This document shows positions 25,178 to 33,950 of a DNA stretch of 64,000 bases, in pieces; position 1 is the first letter of the stretch; the number at the start of each line of letters is the position of its first letter. Where the stretch lies: positions 1 through 64,000 of the forward strand of contig NZ_WBMT01000028.1 of assembly GCF_008923185.1 (NCBI RefSeq). Reading direction: 5' to 3'. This DNA is from Actinomadura rudentiformis. Lineage in GTDB: Bacteria; Actinomycetota; Actinomycetes; Streptosporangiales; Streptosporangiaceae. The position numbers and the translations under genes were made by a program. Below the pieces are notes generated by a model. The model saw only the letters and a program-made list of their open reading frames with translations, did not search any database and was not told where the DNA came from.

Positions 25178-25669
25178 ATGACTTCGGAACAGTCCTCGAC
25201 GATGCTCGCCCCCACCTGGATCGACACCCTCGTTCACGAGTCCCACAAGCCCACCAAGGAGCAGGTCATCAAGTGGGTCATCATGCTCGATCGCGAACTG
25301 CCCGCCGGCCTGCAATTGAACGCGGTGGCCTGCTTGTCCGCGGCCGTGGGCAAGGCCGCACCGGCCATGGTCGGCACCGGCGGCATCGACGCCTCCGGCA
25401 GCCCCCACGCGGGACTCCCCTGGACGGGCTGCACCGTTCTCGCGGCCACCGCCGCCATTGTCAAGACCGTTCGTGCGACCGCCCTCACCGAACCTGACCT
25501 GCTGGTCGCCGACATGGCGTCGGTGGCCCAGCGCAGCCGCGTATACGACGACTACCTCGCCGGCCTGGCCCGCCTTCAGGACGATGACCTCACCTACTAC
25601 GCGGTGAGCATCGCGGGCCCCCGTCCCCGCGTCGACCGCCTGACCGGCCGCTTCCCCCTACTCCGATGA
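25178..25669 (+). CDS. DUF2000 domain-containing protein
   Basis: 163 aa. MLDRELPAGLQLNAVACLSAAVGKA and the following AGLPWTGCTVLAATAA match DUF2000 proteins, small alpha/beta proteins of unknown function related to peptidyl-tRNA hydrolase 2-like folds. The ATG at 25178 gives the natural N-terminus. Regulator and target are divergently arranged with the Lrp gene, suggesting an amino-acid-related role (inference). Confidence 0.8.
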   Translation: MTSEQSSTMLAPTWIDTLVHESHKPTKEQVIKWVIMLDRELPAGLQLNAVACLSAAVGKAAPAMVGTGGIDASGSPHAGLPWTGCTVLAATAAIVKTVRATALTEPDLLVADMASVAQRSRVYDDYLAGLARLQDDDLTYYAVSIAGPRPRVDRLTGRFPLLR

Positions 25670-25871
25670 CCCAGATCGCACCCCCCGCCGTGAACCTCAA
25701 CTGCCGCTGCCAGACGCACGCTCCCGATCTGCCCGCCATGCACGCCGACGATGCCGTCACGCAGGTGGGGAGCGTCGCTCGCCGGAACGCATTGTCCGGG
25801 TAGGGCGCCTTGCTCAGGTAGGGCACCTCGTACGGGTGTAGTGAGTGCTTCTCGCGGGTGGAGCGGCGGGG

Positions 25872-26365
25872 TTATGGGTGGAGGGGGCGGAGGTAGTGGA
25901 CGATCGGTTCGTTGGCACTGGACACGGCGACTTGGCCGGTGCGGGAGAAGCCGAGTCGTTCATAGAGCGCATGGCCTCGCGCGTTGTCGGCTTGGGTGAA
26001 GAGTTGGATGCGCTCGTAGCCGCGGTTGCGGGCTTCGTCGACCAAGGCGGTGAGGAGCTGCCTGCCGATGCCTTGGCCCCAGATTTCGGGCAGTATGGCG
26101 ACCATGCTGACGTGACAGAGGCCTGGGATGGCTTCGCCGAGACCTCCGTCGCGGCGCCCGCTCATGCCGGCGGCCGAGCCGATGATGACCCCTTGGCGTT
26201 CCGCCACGAAGAAGAACGTGCGCGGGTCGCCGAGGCGGTGGGGGGTGCGGGCGTGCTCCTCGACCGGCGGCGAAACAGCGACCCGGTCGGCGTCGGCGAG
26301 GAAGACGACTCGGAGACAGCGACCACGTCGGCTGACGTTCCACGCCGGATGATGACGCCCGTCAT
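25872..26365 (-). pseudogene. GNAT acetyltransferase with probable frameshift
   Basis: The expected GNAT N-terminus, MTGVIIRRGTSADVVAVSE, starts at ATG 26365 in one frame. The rest of the domain (VFLADADRVAVS onward, the acetyl-CoA loop GQGIGRQLL, and ARGHALYERLGF) continues in another frame to a TAA at 25872. The switch falls near 26305-26325, in GTCTCCGAGTCGTC on the minus strand. Either a one-base indel has broken the gene or the sequence has an error there. The C-terminal frame alone has no good start near the join. Substrate unknown. Confidence 0.65.
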
Positions 26366-26453
26366 CGCTCCAGGCCAGTGAGCTTCCTTCGGGTAGTCGT
26401 GTCCGTCTGGGGATCTGCCGTTCGTCGGCTGGGCAGAGACGAGAGGAGTCACT

Positions 26454-26747
26454 GTGGAGATCATCATTGCGGGCAAGGTCTTGGTGGATCCGGCCGAGCG
26501 GGACCGGTTCGTTGAGGGGCACCGCGACATCGTGGAGCAGTCGCGCAAGCAGGCCGGGTGCCTTGATCTGGCGATCACGGGTGATCCTCTTGAGCCCGGG
26601 AGGGTCAACGTCTTCGAGCACTGGGAGTCGGAGGACGTGCTGGAACGGTGGCGTGCGGTCGCGCCGCGGCCGTCGGTCTCCATCGCGATGTCGGAGGTCC
26701 AGGTGCTCAAGCACGAGATCGCCAACACCAGGCCGCCGTTCGACTGA
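26454..26747 (+). CDS. antibiotic biosynthesis monooxygenase (ABM) domain protein
   Basis: 97-aa single ABM-fold protein. MEIIIAGKVLVDPAERDRF and VFEHWESEDVLERW are typical of small dimeric ferredoxin-like monooxygenases and related stress proteins. The GTG start has GAGAGGAG 5 nt upstream. Divergent from the GNAT gene. The presence of the family does not show that it makes an antibiotic. Confidence 0.85.
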   Translation: MEIIIAGKVLVDPAERDRFVEGHRDIVEQSRKQAGCLDLAITGDPLEPGRVNVFEHWESEDVLERWRAVAPRPSVSIAMSEVQVLKHEIANTRPPFD

Positions 26748-26750
26748 CGG

Positions 26751-27638
26751 TCAGATCCTGCCGTTGCGCTGGAGGATGCCGACGGCGCTGACGGTGATGG
26801 CACCGCGCCATTCCAGGGAGCCGGCGGGAGAGATCTTGGCGTATTCGACGGTCCAGCCGCCGTCGTCCTGCTGGAGCGCCGCCAGGCGGTCCAGATCGGC
26901 GGAGATCTGTTCGGGGGTGAAGAGTGCGCGCGAGGCGCTGTCGGGGTACGGCGAGAAGTCCAGCGGATGCAGGTACTCGTCCTCGGTTCCTCCTTCGACG
27001 TAGAGCTTGCCGTCGGCGGGGATGTACTCGCCGAGGCGCGTCAGAAGCTCGGCCGCCTCGGGGTAGGTGTCGTACACCGCGTCGAGGAGCAGGATCGAGA
27101 ACGAGAGGATGTACGCGTGCGGCGCCTTGTCGAGGGCCGCGATCTGGTCGAGGCAATAGCGGGTCGCGCGGGCGAGCCACGGATGGGCGGCGACGGCCGG
27201 GTCGTGGGCTGCGACGCGATGTGCGGCCGCCGCGCTCACGCTGGTGATCTGCAAGGACGACACCGTACGGTCGGCGCCCTGCCACCAGGGCGCGGTCGCG
27301 GCGGGGGTGGTGAGCGGCAGTGCGAACGGCACGCCGCCGTCGGGCAGCGTAATGGACTGCAGCCAGTCGCACAGGGCCACGGCCTGCGGCGCGGTGGCCG
27401 GTGCGATCTCTTGGAACACCTCGAAGGCGTGCAGCGCGGCGCCGGGCTGGCTCTCGGGTGAACGAAGGTCGGGTTCGAGCCCCCAGCCATAGCCGCCATC
27501 AGGGTTTCGGTAGCCGTCCACGGCGGCGAGCACGCCGGCGGTGTCGGTCTCACCCAGCAGCAGTTGGAAGCGCCGCCGGTCCAGGATGCGGGAGTGGCCT
27601 GCCATGAAGTCGGTGGCCGCGGAGATGTTGATGGTCAT
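26751..27638 (-). CDS. prenyltransferase/squalene-cyclase-like alpha-toroid protein
   Basis: 295 aa. It contains QW-like motifs: NPDGGYGWGLEPDLRSPESQP near residue 45-65, LPDGGVPFALPL near 100 and LQQDDGGWTVEYA near 265. These are found in proteins with terpenoid cyclase/prenyltransferase alpha-alpha toroid folds. No DxDD or DCTAE acid motif is evident, so cyclase activity is doubtful. Soluble, no signal. Convergent with the ABM gene (3 bp gap). Confidence 0.75.
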   Translation of the reverse strand: MTINISAATDFMAGHSRILDRRRFQLLLGETDTAGVLAAVDGYRNPDGGYGWGLEPDLRSPESQPGAALHAFEVFQEIAPATAPQAVALCDWLQSITLPDGGVPFALPLTTPAATAPWWQGADRTVSSLQITSVSAAAAHRVAAHDPAVAAHPWLARATRYCLDQIAALDKAPHAYILSFSILLLDAVYDTYPEAAELLTRLGEYIPADGKLYVEGGTEDEYLHPLDFSPYPDSASRALFTPEQISADLDRLAALQQDDGGWTVEYAKISPAGSLEWRGAITVSAVGILQRNGRI

Positions 27639-28076
27639 GTCCCCATCGTGTTCCTCGACGGAGCGGCGGTCTTGTAGGTTTCGGACCTCGCCCCGGAGAT
27701 TTACCTGATCATCTCACTCGTGTTTGACGTGAAACACCCGAGGAGATCGCGTGCAGGCGGCCCCCGCGGCGGAGCGCTGGACCGGGGTCTCCCGGCCCTG
27801 GGCAACTAGGAGCGCGTCGTCACCTGGCCGCACCTCGCGAGGGCGGATGGCGTCTGGAGTCGGCGGATGTCAGCTGGAGGCCGCCGGCCGGACGAACACC
27901 ATGTGCACTCGTCGCGATACGGCCGAACGCGCCGGGAGTCTTCGCCGGGACGCATACAGCACGCCGCTCCCATCCCGGGCGACCGGCACGGGGCGGCAGA
28001 ACCTGCGCAGCTGGTGGCCCGCCGCCCAGCGGCAGAGCCCCGGAGGTGGGGCCTCCGGGGCTTCGCCTCGGGGCCT
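27639..28076. other. 438-bp gap with palindrome and hairpin terminator
   Basis: No gene is supported. GTGTTT-GACGTG-AAACAC (27720-27737) is a perfect 6-6-6 dyad and may be an operator for the minus-strand gene starting at 27638. A perfect 10-bp hairpin (28037-28046 with 28052-28061) just beyond the stop of the MFS gene is its likely terminator. Confidence 0.55.
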
Positions 28077-29615
28077 TCAGCCGGCGGGGTCGTTGGCCTG
28101 CTCGGCGGGACGGTGACGGGGCAGGAAGAGGGCCGGGATCAGGGACAGGACGATCAGGGCGAGCGCCCAGCCGTAGGTGTATTGGAACGCGTCCGCCAGA
28201 GCAGGAGCCACCGATGCACGGGTCTCGGCGGAGATGGGCGTGCCGAGGTCACCGGCCGGGGCGGCGGGGCCGGAGACGCGTTCGGCCATCGCGTTCGTCA
28301 GAAGGACCGAGACCACGGCGGTGCCGACGGCGGCCGACATGGTGTTGATGAGGTTGACCGTGGTGCTGGCGGCGGGTGCCTCGTCGTGGGACAGCCCGCG
28401 GGTGGCCGCGGTCATCGTCGGCATCATCGTCGTTCCGCCACCGGCGCCGATCACCGCCAGCGCGACCATGAGCACCCAGTACGGGGTGTCGGCGGCGAGC
28501 GCGCCGGTGAAGAGGGCGAACCCGGCGGCGGCGAGCGTGATGCCGGTCAGCACGATCTTCCCGGGCGCGAACTTGTCGACCAGCCTGCCGCCGATCTGCA
28601 TCGCGGTTCCGGAGGCGAGGGCTCCGGTGATACCCAGCAGGCCCGCCATGGTCGCGGATTCGCCGCGTACGACCTGGTAGTAGAGCGGCAGGAGGATCAT
28701 CGAGCCGAAGTAACCCGCGGCGAACAACACCAGCGTGCCCGTGGCCGATGCGAACGAGCGGTTGCGGAAGAGCGCCAGGTCGATCAGCGGGTTCCGGGTG
28801 GTCATGGCGCGGGCCACGAAGCCGGCGATCATAAGGCTGCCCACCACGATGGGGACGATGACCCCGGCGGAGCCGAAGTCATGGCGTTCGCCGCCCGTCG
28901 TCACGCCGTAGATCAAGGCGGCCAGGCCCGGTGACAGCATCAGCAGGCCGGGAACGTCGAGCGGGCGGCGGGCCTGCGGGGTGTCGCGGGGGAACAGCCG
29001 TGCGGCCAGGAGGATCACCATGGCCCCGATCGGCAGGTTGATGAAGAACATCCAGCGCCAGGAGACCTCGTCGACCAGCCAGCCGCCCACCACCGGTCCT
29101 GTCAACGGCCCGACGAGGACGGCGAGGCCCAGCGTGCTCATCATCCGGCCCAGCCGGTCGGGTGCGGCGGCCCGCAGCAGGATGGTCATCCCGACCGGCA
29201 TGATCATGCCGCCGCCCAGACCTTGCAGCACGCGGAACACGATCAGCGACTCGATGTTCCAGGCCGCGCCGGCGAGCACCGATCCGGCCGTGAAGAGCCC
29301 GATCGCCGTCAGGTAGAGCCGTGTCGCGCCGAATCTGCCGGTCGCCCATGCAGTGACGGGGATCATCGCGCCGAGGGCGAGCGAGTAGCCGCTGGCCACC
29401 CATTGGACGGTGGCGAGCGGGGCGCCGAAGTCCTGCGACAGCCGGCTGATCGCCACGTTCACCACGGTCATGTCGAACGTGGTCATGATCGCACCGAGCA
29501 CCAGGATCAGCACGATCGCGGTGGTGCGCGGCGCGGGTACGGGGACGAGGCCTGTGTCTGCGCCGGGTGGCTCGGTGTCCGAAGGACGGTGGGAGCCGGA
29601 AGCGATGGTCGTCAT
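28077..29615 (-). CDS. DHA2 family MFS drug exporter
   Basis: 512 aa with about 14 TM helices (EmrB/QacA type). The signature TTFDMTVVNVAISRLSQDF in TM1, the GRFGATRLYL loop and the LVGPLTGPVVGGWLVD motif C are present. It would export drugs by proton antiport. The ATG at 29615 is preceded by AAGGA; the frame continues far upstream but only through repeats. Substrate unknown. Confidence 0.92.
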   Translation of the reverse strand: MTTIASGSHRPSDTEPPGADTGLVPVPAPRTTAIVLILVLGAIMTTFDMTVVNVAISRLSQDFGAPLATVQWVASGYSLALGAMIPVTAWATGRFGATRLYLTAIGLFTAGSVLAGAAWNIESLIVFRVLQGLGGGMIMPVGMTILLRAAAPDRLGRMMSTLGLAVLVGPLTGPVVGGWLVDEVSWRWMFFINLPIGAMVILLAARLFPRDTPQARRPLDVPGLLMLSPGLAALIYGVTTGGERHDFGSAGVIVPIVVGSLMIAGFVARAMTTRNPLIDLALFRNRSFASATGTLVLFAAGYFGSMILLPLYYQVVRGESATMAGLLGITGALASGTAMQIGGRLVDKFAPGKIVLTGITLAAAGFALFTGALAADTPYWVLMVALAVIGAGGGTTMMPTMTAATRGLSHDEAPAASTTVNLINTMSAAVGTAVVSVLLTNAMAERVSGPAAPAGDLGTPISAETRASVAPALADAFQYTYGWALALIVLSLIPALFLPRHRPAEQANDPAG

Positions 29616-29639
29616 TTCAAGGTCCTTAAGTGGAGCGCG

Positions 29640-30190
29640 CAGATTGTCCTGAGGGTGAGCACGGGAGCGGGCGCCTCGTCCGGGGGCGAGCGCGGGGCGC
29701 GCGTCTCGTCCCGGGGGCGAGGCGCGGATCGTCCCGGGGGCGTGCATGGGGCGCGTCTCGTGCCGGGGCGAGCACGGAGGCGCGGATCGTCCTGGGGGCG
29801 TGCACGGGAGGCCCGATTCGTCCTGGGGGCGTGCAGGGGAGCGCGCGCCTCGTCGTGAGGGCGAGCACACGGGCGAGGCTCGTCCTGGGGCGTGGACGCG
29901 AGCGCGCGCCTGGTCCGGGGGCGTGCACGGGGCGCGCCTCTCGTCCCGGAGGCGTGCACGGGGGCTCGGCTCGTCCTGGGGCGTGCACGATGCGCCTCTC
30001 GTCCCGAGGGCGAGCACACGGGCGCGGCTCGTCCTGGGGCGTGCACGGGAGCGCGCGCCTGGTCCGGGGGGCGTGCGCGGTGCGCGAGGCTCGTCCTGGG
30101 GGCGTGCACGGGGCGGGCGCCTTGTCGTGAGGGCGAGCACACCGGGCGCTGCTCTTCCTGGGGCGTGCACAGTGTGCGCGCCTCGTCCCG
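29640..30190. repeat. GC-rich minisatellite upstream of MFS gene
   Basis: About 550 bp of degenerate repeats built from CGTCCTGGGGGCGTGCACGG and CGTCCCGAGGGCGAGCACACGGG blocks, with irregular spacing of roughly 25-60 bp. All frames are Arg/Pro-rich without coding bias. It fills the promoter region of the MFS gene, so expression may depend on it. Confidence 0.85.
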
Positions 30191-30246
30191 AGGGCAAGCG
30201 CGGCGGCGTCACTCGCGCAACCGTCGCGACGACGGCGGGGGAAGGG

Positions 30247-30840
30247 TCAGGCGGCGTACGGGCGGGCGGCCTTCGCGTCACGAAGCGCATGGGCCCACCA
30301 GGTCAGCTGATCGAGCATCGTCTTCGCGGCGGCTTCGCAGCCCTCACCGTCGCGATGCGTCCCGTCCACCCCGAAGTCACCCCAGGAGTTGTGGAAGCTG
30401 ACGGTGTCGCGGATGGTGACCGCGTGCAGCTCGGCCAGGACGACCCGCAGCTGTTCGACCGCGCGCAGGCCGCCGGAGACGCCGCCGTACGAGACGAACC
30501 CCACGGGCTTGGCGTGCCACTCCTTGTTGTGCCAGTCGATCGCGTTCTTCAGCGACGCCGGGAAGCTGTGGTTGTACTCCGGAGTGACGATCACGAACGC
30601 GTCGGCGGCCGCCAGCCGCGGCGACACGGCCGCGAGTTGGCGCTCGACCTCTTCGCCGGGCGGCTGCCCGAACGCCGGGAACACGGTCGGCAGCGGGGTC
30701 TCCGCGAGGTCGACGACATCGACGGTGAGGTCCTCGCGCTGTGCCGCCTGGCCGGTGAACCACTTCGCCACAGTCGGGCCGAACCGGCCTTCCCGGATGC
30801 TCCCGACGATGATCGCGAGCTTCAGGGGGGTCTGGCTCAT
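30247..30840 (-). CDS. NADPH-dependent FMN reductase
   Basis: 197 aa from ATG 30840, with GGAGA 5-9 nt upstream. Flavodoxin-like fold: the phosphate loop GSIREGRFGPTVAKW (~11-25), VTPEYNHSFPASLKNAIDW (~83-101) and SYGGVSGGLRA bind FMN. It would reduce flavin or quinones with NAD(P)H. Co-directional with the NTF2-like gene 150 bp upstream. Confidence 0.92.
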   Translation of the reverse strand: MSQTPLKLAIIVGSIREGRFGPTVAKWFTGQAAQREDLTVDVVDLAETPLPTVFPAFGQPPGEEVERQLAAVSPRLAAADAFVIVTPEYNHSFPASLKNAIDWHNKEWHAKPVGFVSYGGVSGGLRAVEQLRVVLAELHAVTIRDTVSFHNSWGDFGVDGTHRDGEGCEAAAKTMLDQLTWWAHALRDAKAARPYAA

Positions 30841-30990
30841 CGTTCTCTCCTTCATCCGTTCGCAGCTCACGCCGCGTTTTCGTTGATGAAGGAGACGCTA
30901 CGGATCCGGCCGGGCCCAGGAATCTGTCACGTGACTGGCATCGATGACTGAAGACCTACCTGGCCCGGCCAGAGCCGCGCAGGTAGCCGT

Positions 30991-31365
30991 TCAGCGTGGC
31001 AGCTCGGGCCGGTCGATGATCCGTAGCCAGGACCCGTCGGGCTGCCGCCGGGCGACCTGTACCCGTCCACCCGTACCGTCGGCTGGACGGGTCGAGGTCA
31101 ACGCGAGGTCGCCATGGAAGATCGTCGGCAGCGGCTTCTCGGCCGCGAACTGCGGCTTGGCCGCCAGCATCTTCTCGAAGACGGCCCGGATCGCCGCACG
31201 GCCGACCGTCTCGTTCCCCGGCGGGAAGGCGAGCACCGCGTCGTCCTCGTAGAGCTCGACGAGGCCCTCGACGTCCCCGTCGTTCACACGCTCGACGAAC
31301 AGCCGCGCGAGGTCCTCAGGCCGAGCGGCCTTCTCCCACATTCCGTTCGCCCCGTTCGTGGCCAT
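30991..31365 (-). CDS. NTF2-like (SnoaL/YybH) family protein
   Basis: 124 aa from ATG 31365. RPEDLARLFVERVNDGDVEGLVELYEDDAVL and GRAAIRAVFEKML are the conserved helices of the NTF2-like cone fold; such proteins may be small enzymes or ligand binders. Divergent from the HxlR regulator gene across a 171-bp promoter region, so it is a likely HxlR target. Confidence 0.85.
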   Translation of the reverse strand: MATNGANGMWEKAARPEDLARLFVERVNDGDVEGLVELYEDDAVLAFPPGNETVGRAAIRAVFEKMLAAKPQFAAEKPLPTIFHGDLALTSTRPADGTGGRVQVARRQPDGSWLRIIDRPELPR

Positions 31366-31499
31366 AACGATCAAACCCTTTCCACTATCCGTTAAACACC
31401 ACTCTCCGTTCACTCTGTTCAGAAGTCCAAGAAATAGATCGTCTTGCTTCCAGAACCAGCACTTATGAGGGGCCGATCCTTGATGTGATCGGTTCCCTC

Positions 31500-31528
31500 T
31501 TGTAACCGAGGGCACTAACAGGCACTAT
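31500..31528 (+). promoter_or_regulatory. promoter of the HxlR gene (leaderless)
   Basis: TTGTAA (31500-31505) and CACTAT (31523-31528) are spaced by 17 bp. The -10 ends 8 nt before the ATG at 31537 and no ribosome-binding site is present. Confidence 0.6.
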
Positions 31529-31536
31529 CTGGTCAT

Positions 31537-32028
31537 ATGGACGACGGAACTCAGCACGCCCCTCTTTGCACGGATTCAGATGGGGACTACGACGTCCTCC
31601 AGTGGGACACGCGCGAGGACTGTGAGGTCCGGCAGATCCTCGACCGGGTGGCGGACAAGTGGTCGCTCCTGGTCATCGCCCTGCTCGACCGTCGCAGCCT
31701 CCGCTTCACCGAGCTGCGCCGCAAGATCGACGGGATCAGCCAGCGCATGCTCACCGTGACCCTGCGGCAGCTGGAGCGGGACGGCATCGTCCGCCGCACC
31801 GTGCATCCGGTGGTCCCTCCCCGCGTGGACTACGAGCTCACCCCGCTGGGCGCGACCCTGCACGACACCATCCGCTCACTAGTCACCTGGACCGAGCGGC
31901 ACCAGAACGAGATCGCCGCGGCCCGCGCCGCCTACGACACCCGTGTCGAGGCCGAGAAGGAAACCGCCGACCAGGAGGCAGCCGAACGAGACGCACTGGC
32001 CCGCGAGGTCCTCGCCGGCCGACGCTGA
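31537..32028 (+). CDS. HxlR family transcriptional regulator
   Basis: 163 aa. A winged HTH of the HxlR/MarR-like type spans ~28-125: CEVRQILDRVADKWSLLVI, FTELRRKIDGISQRMLTVTL and VHPVVPPRVDYELTPLG. Cys29, in the DCEVRQ context, is the position where some HxlR proteins sense redox or aldehydes. A charged helical tail follows. Probably controls the divergent NTF2-like/FMN-reductase genes. Confidence 0.92.
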   Translation: MDDGTQHAPLCTDSDGDYDVLQWDTREDCEVRQILDRVADKWSLLVIALLDRRSLRFTELRRKIDGISQRMLTVTLRQLERDGIVRRTVHPVVPPRVDYELTPLGATLHDTIRSLVTWTERHQNEIAAARAAYDTRVEAEKETADQEAAERDALAREVLAGRR

Positions 32029-32085
32029 TCGACTCGCCGGGCGACGCTGATCGACTCGCCTAGCGATGCCGATCGACTGACTGAC
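32021..32085. repeat. 22-bp direct repeat
   Basis: GACGCTGATCGACTCGCC-containing units start at 32021, 32043 and (degenerate) 32065, an exact 22-bp period. The array starts within the last codons of the HxlR gene and decays into similar GATCGACT fragments up to about 32160. Confidence 0.7.
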
Positions 32086-32180
32086 CGAAGCTGACCGATA
32101 CGCCAGCTGACGCGGAACGACTCGCCGAGTGACTCGGCTGCCGACACTGATCGACTTGTTGGTCGGCGCTGTGCGGCCGA

Positions 32181-32215
32181 GGCCCTCGTTCGCAACTCAC
32201 GTTCGAACGAGGGCC
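32181..32215. terminator. bidirectional terminator between HxlR and SDR genes
   Basis: A perfect 12-bp stem (32181-32192 with 32204-32215) with an 11-nt loop lies between two convergent genes. Confidence 0.8.
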
Positions 32216-32231
32216 CTTCACATTTCTGGGG

Positions 32232-32984
32232 TCAGGCAGCGATGTGGCCCAGGCCGCCATCGGCTTCCAGGACGATTCCGGTGCTGAACGTGGCGTCGAA
32301 GGCCAGGTAGAGGACGGCGGCGGCGATCTCTTCGGGGTCGCCGTGCCGGGACATCGGGGTCAGGTCCTCGCCCGCCTTCTGGTTGGCCTCCTTCTCCTCG
32401 TCGGTCAGTCCGGCGATGCCCATGGTCGGGGTCTGGGTGAAGCCCGGGCTGACCACGTTCACCCGGATCCCGCGCGGCAGGAACTCGGCGGCGAACGCCT
32501 TGGCCATCCCTCGTACGGCAGTCACCGAGCCGGTGGCGACGCTCGTCTGCGGGTAGCCCAGCCCGTCGAGGACGGCGGTGGTGAAGACGAACGAGCCGCC
32601 CTCGTTCACCAGTGGCAGGAGGCGCTGGGTCGTGAAGAAGCCGCCCTTGACCTTGATGTCGAAGGTCCGGTCGAAGCTCTCCTCGGTGACGTTCTCGATC
32701 GGGACGAACTCCGCGTAGCCCACGTTCACGAAGACCAGGTCGACCCGGCCGAGCTTCTCTTCGGTGATGGCGCCGAGGGCGTCGATGTCGGCCATGCTGG
32801 CGGCGTCCGAACGCACCACGTGCGCTGGGAGACCGGCGAGTTCGGTGCGTGCGGCCTCGATGTTCGTCTCGTTGCGCCCTGTGAGAAGCACCTCGGCGCC
32901 GCCGTCGAGCAGTGCGCGGACGACGGCCAGGCCGATGCCGTGCGTGCCGCCGGTGACCACGGCCTTCTTCCCTGCGTACTTCAT
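32232..32984 (-). CDS. SDR family protein lacking the catalytic Tyr/Lys pair
   Basis: 250 aa with a Rossmann fold: TGGTHGIG at 11-18 binds NAD(P), and the C-terminal RINVVSPGFTQTP and LEADGGL-type motifs are present. At the active site the YxxxK pair aligns to Ala150 and Val154 (TSVATGSVTAV), the usual Ser lies in FTTAV, and the NAG motif reads NVG. Standard SDR catalysis is therefore unlikely; it may bind a nucleotide or ligand, or use another mechanism. Its ATG overlaps the stop of the upstream imine-reductase-like gene (4 bp), so the two are translationally coupled. Confidence 0.85.
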   Translation of the reverse strand: MKYAGKKAVVTGGTHGIGLAVVRALLDGGAEVLLTGRNETNIEAARTELAGLPAHVVRSDAASMADIDALGAITEEKLGRVDLVFVNVGYAEFVPIENVTEESFDRTFDIKVKGGFFTTQRLLPLVNEGGSFVFTTAVLDGLGYPQTSVATGSVTAVRGMAKAFAAEFLPRGIRVNVVSPGFTQTPTMGIAGLTDEEKEANQKAGEDLTPMSRHGDPEEIAAAVLYLAFDATFSTGIVLEADGGLGHIAA

Positions 32985-33853
32985 GAACGGATCTCCTTGC
33001 CGATGGCGTCGACCAGGTCGGTGAGCACGTCCCCCTCGCCGGCGGCGATGATGTCGCGCATGGGGGTGAGCAGGTGGGCGAGGAGGTCCTCGCCGACACC
33101 CTCTGAACGGCTGGCTTCCACGATGTTCGCGAGCGCGATCGCCTGCATGTCGAGCGGCGACTCCTCGGAGGGGATGTCTCCTGCTTCGCGTTCCGTCGAC
33201 GACGGGGCCAGGACGTTCGCCATCGCCTGCAGCCACGGGATCAGCAGGGACGTGGTGAACTCCGCGGCCCGCTCCGGGCCGATCAGCGCGGTGGCGTGGC
33301 GGGCGCCCGCGATGGTCCCGTACATCCCGGAGAGCAGAGCCAGATCGTTCAGTGCCGCGAGCCCGGCGTCCGTGCCCACGAAGTTGGGCACGGCAAGGAC
33401 CTCCAGAGCTGCCTGATAACGGTCGAACGCCGTCTGCGAACCGCTGTAGAGGATGAACGCCTCGGGCGTCCCGATCATTGACGGGATGGCCATGATGCCG
33501 CCGTCCAGGTATTCGGCGCCCTGGGCGGTCGCCCATTCGCCCGTACGGCGCGCCTGTTCGGGCTGCCCGTTGGTGAGGTTCACCAGGACGCGGCCCCTCA
33601 GCATGTCGGCGTTGGGCGCGAGGAGCCCGTCCACGGCGGCGTAGTCCAGCACGCACAGGACCACCAGGTCGGACGCCCAGAGCGCGTCGCTGACCGTGGC
33701 CGCGCGGGTGGCGCCGCGCGCGACCAGGGCGTCGGCCTTGGCGGCGGTACGGTTCCAGACGGTCGTCGGGTGGCCGGCCTCCAGATAGGCGTTCGCCAGG
33801 GCCTGGCCCATGGAGCCCAGGCCGATGATCGTCACGGATGGCTTGTCGGTCAT
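32981..33853 (-). CDS. imine-reductase-like NAD(P)-dependent oxidoreductase
   Basis: 290 aa of the beta-hydroxyacid dehydrogenase/6PGDH superfamily. The N-terminal Rossmann motif IIGLGSMGQALA (9-20) is followed by VWNRTAAKADAL, favouring NADPH. NLTNGQPEQARRTGEW (~93-108) and YLDGGIMAIPSMIG resemble imine reductases, where an Asp/Tyr often replaces the Lys of hydroxyisobutyrate dehydrogenases. The C-terminal helical domain is at ~165-290. GGAGA precedes the ATG. Divergent from the SARP regulator, which may control it. Confidence 0.88.
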   Translation of the reverse strand: MTDKPSVTIIGLGSMGQALANAYLEAGHPTTVWNRTAAKADALVARGATRAATVSDALWASDLVVLCVLDYAAVDGLLAPNADMLRGRVLVNLTNGQPEQARRTGEWATAQGAEYLDGGIMAIPSMIGTPEAFILYSGSQTAFDRYQAALEVLAVPNFVGTDAGLAALNDLALLSGMYGTIAGARHATALIGPERAAEFTTSLLIPWLQAMANVLAPSSTEREAGDIPSEESPLDMQAIALANIVEASRSEGVGEDLLAHLLTPMRDIIAAGEGDVLTDLVDAIGKEIRS

Positions 33854-33889
33854 GATTTCTCCAGTTCAAGGTGGATGGCTCCACTCTGC

Positions 33890-33935
33890 GAGAGGCCTCT
33901 CTCGATCACCTCTCGGTCCGCTCACGGAGGCCTCT
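33890..33935. promoter_or_regulatory. divergent operator candidate with repeated GAGGCCTCT
   Basis: GAGAGGCCTCTC (33890-33901) is a perfect 12-bp palindrome, and its core GAGGCCTCT recurs at 33927-33935, 35 bp on. It lies in the 97-bp gap between the oxidoreductase pair and the SARP gene. SARPs bind direct repeats, so this is a reasonable target (inference). Confidence 0.4.
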
Positions 33936-33950
33936 GGGTAACGTGAACGC

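Noticed and set aside
29640..30290. N-terminal 225-residue extension of the MFS exporter
   Set aside because: The extension is Arg/Pro repeat translation with no coding bias; an ATG with AAGGA at 29615 gives a normal exporter.
32232..33884. 550-residue fused SDR/oxidoreductase
   Set aside because: The frame joins the SDR to antisense-like translation of the neighbour; the real genes are two frames overlapping by 4 bp.
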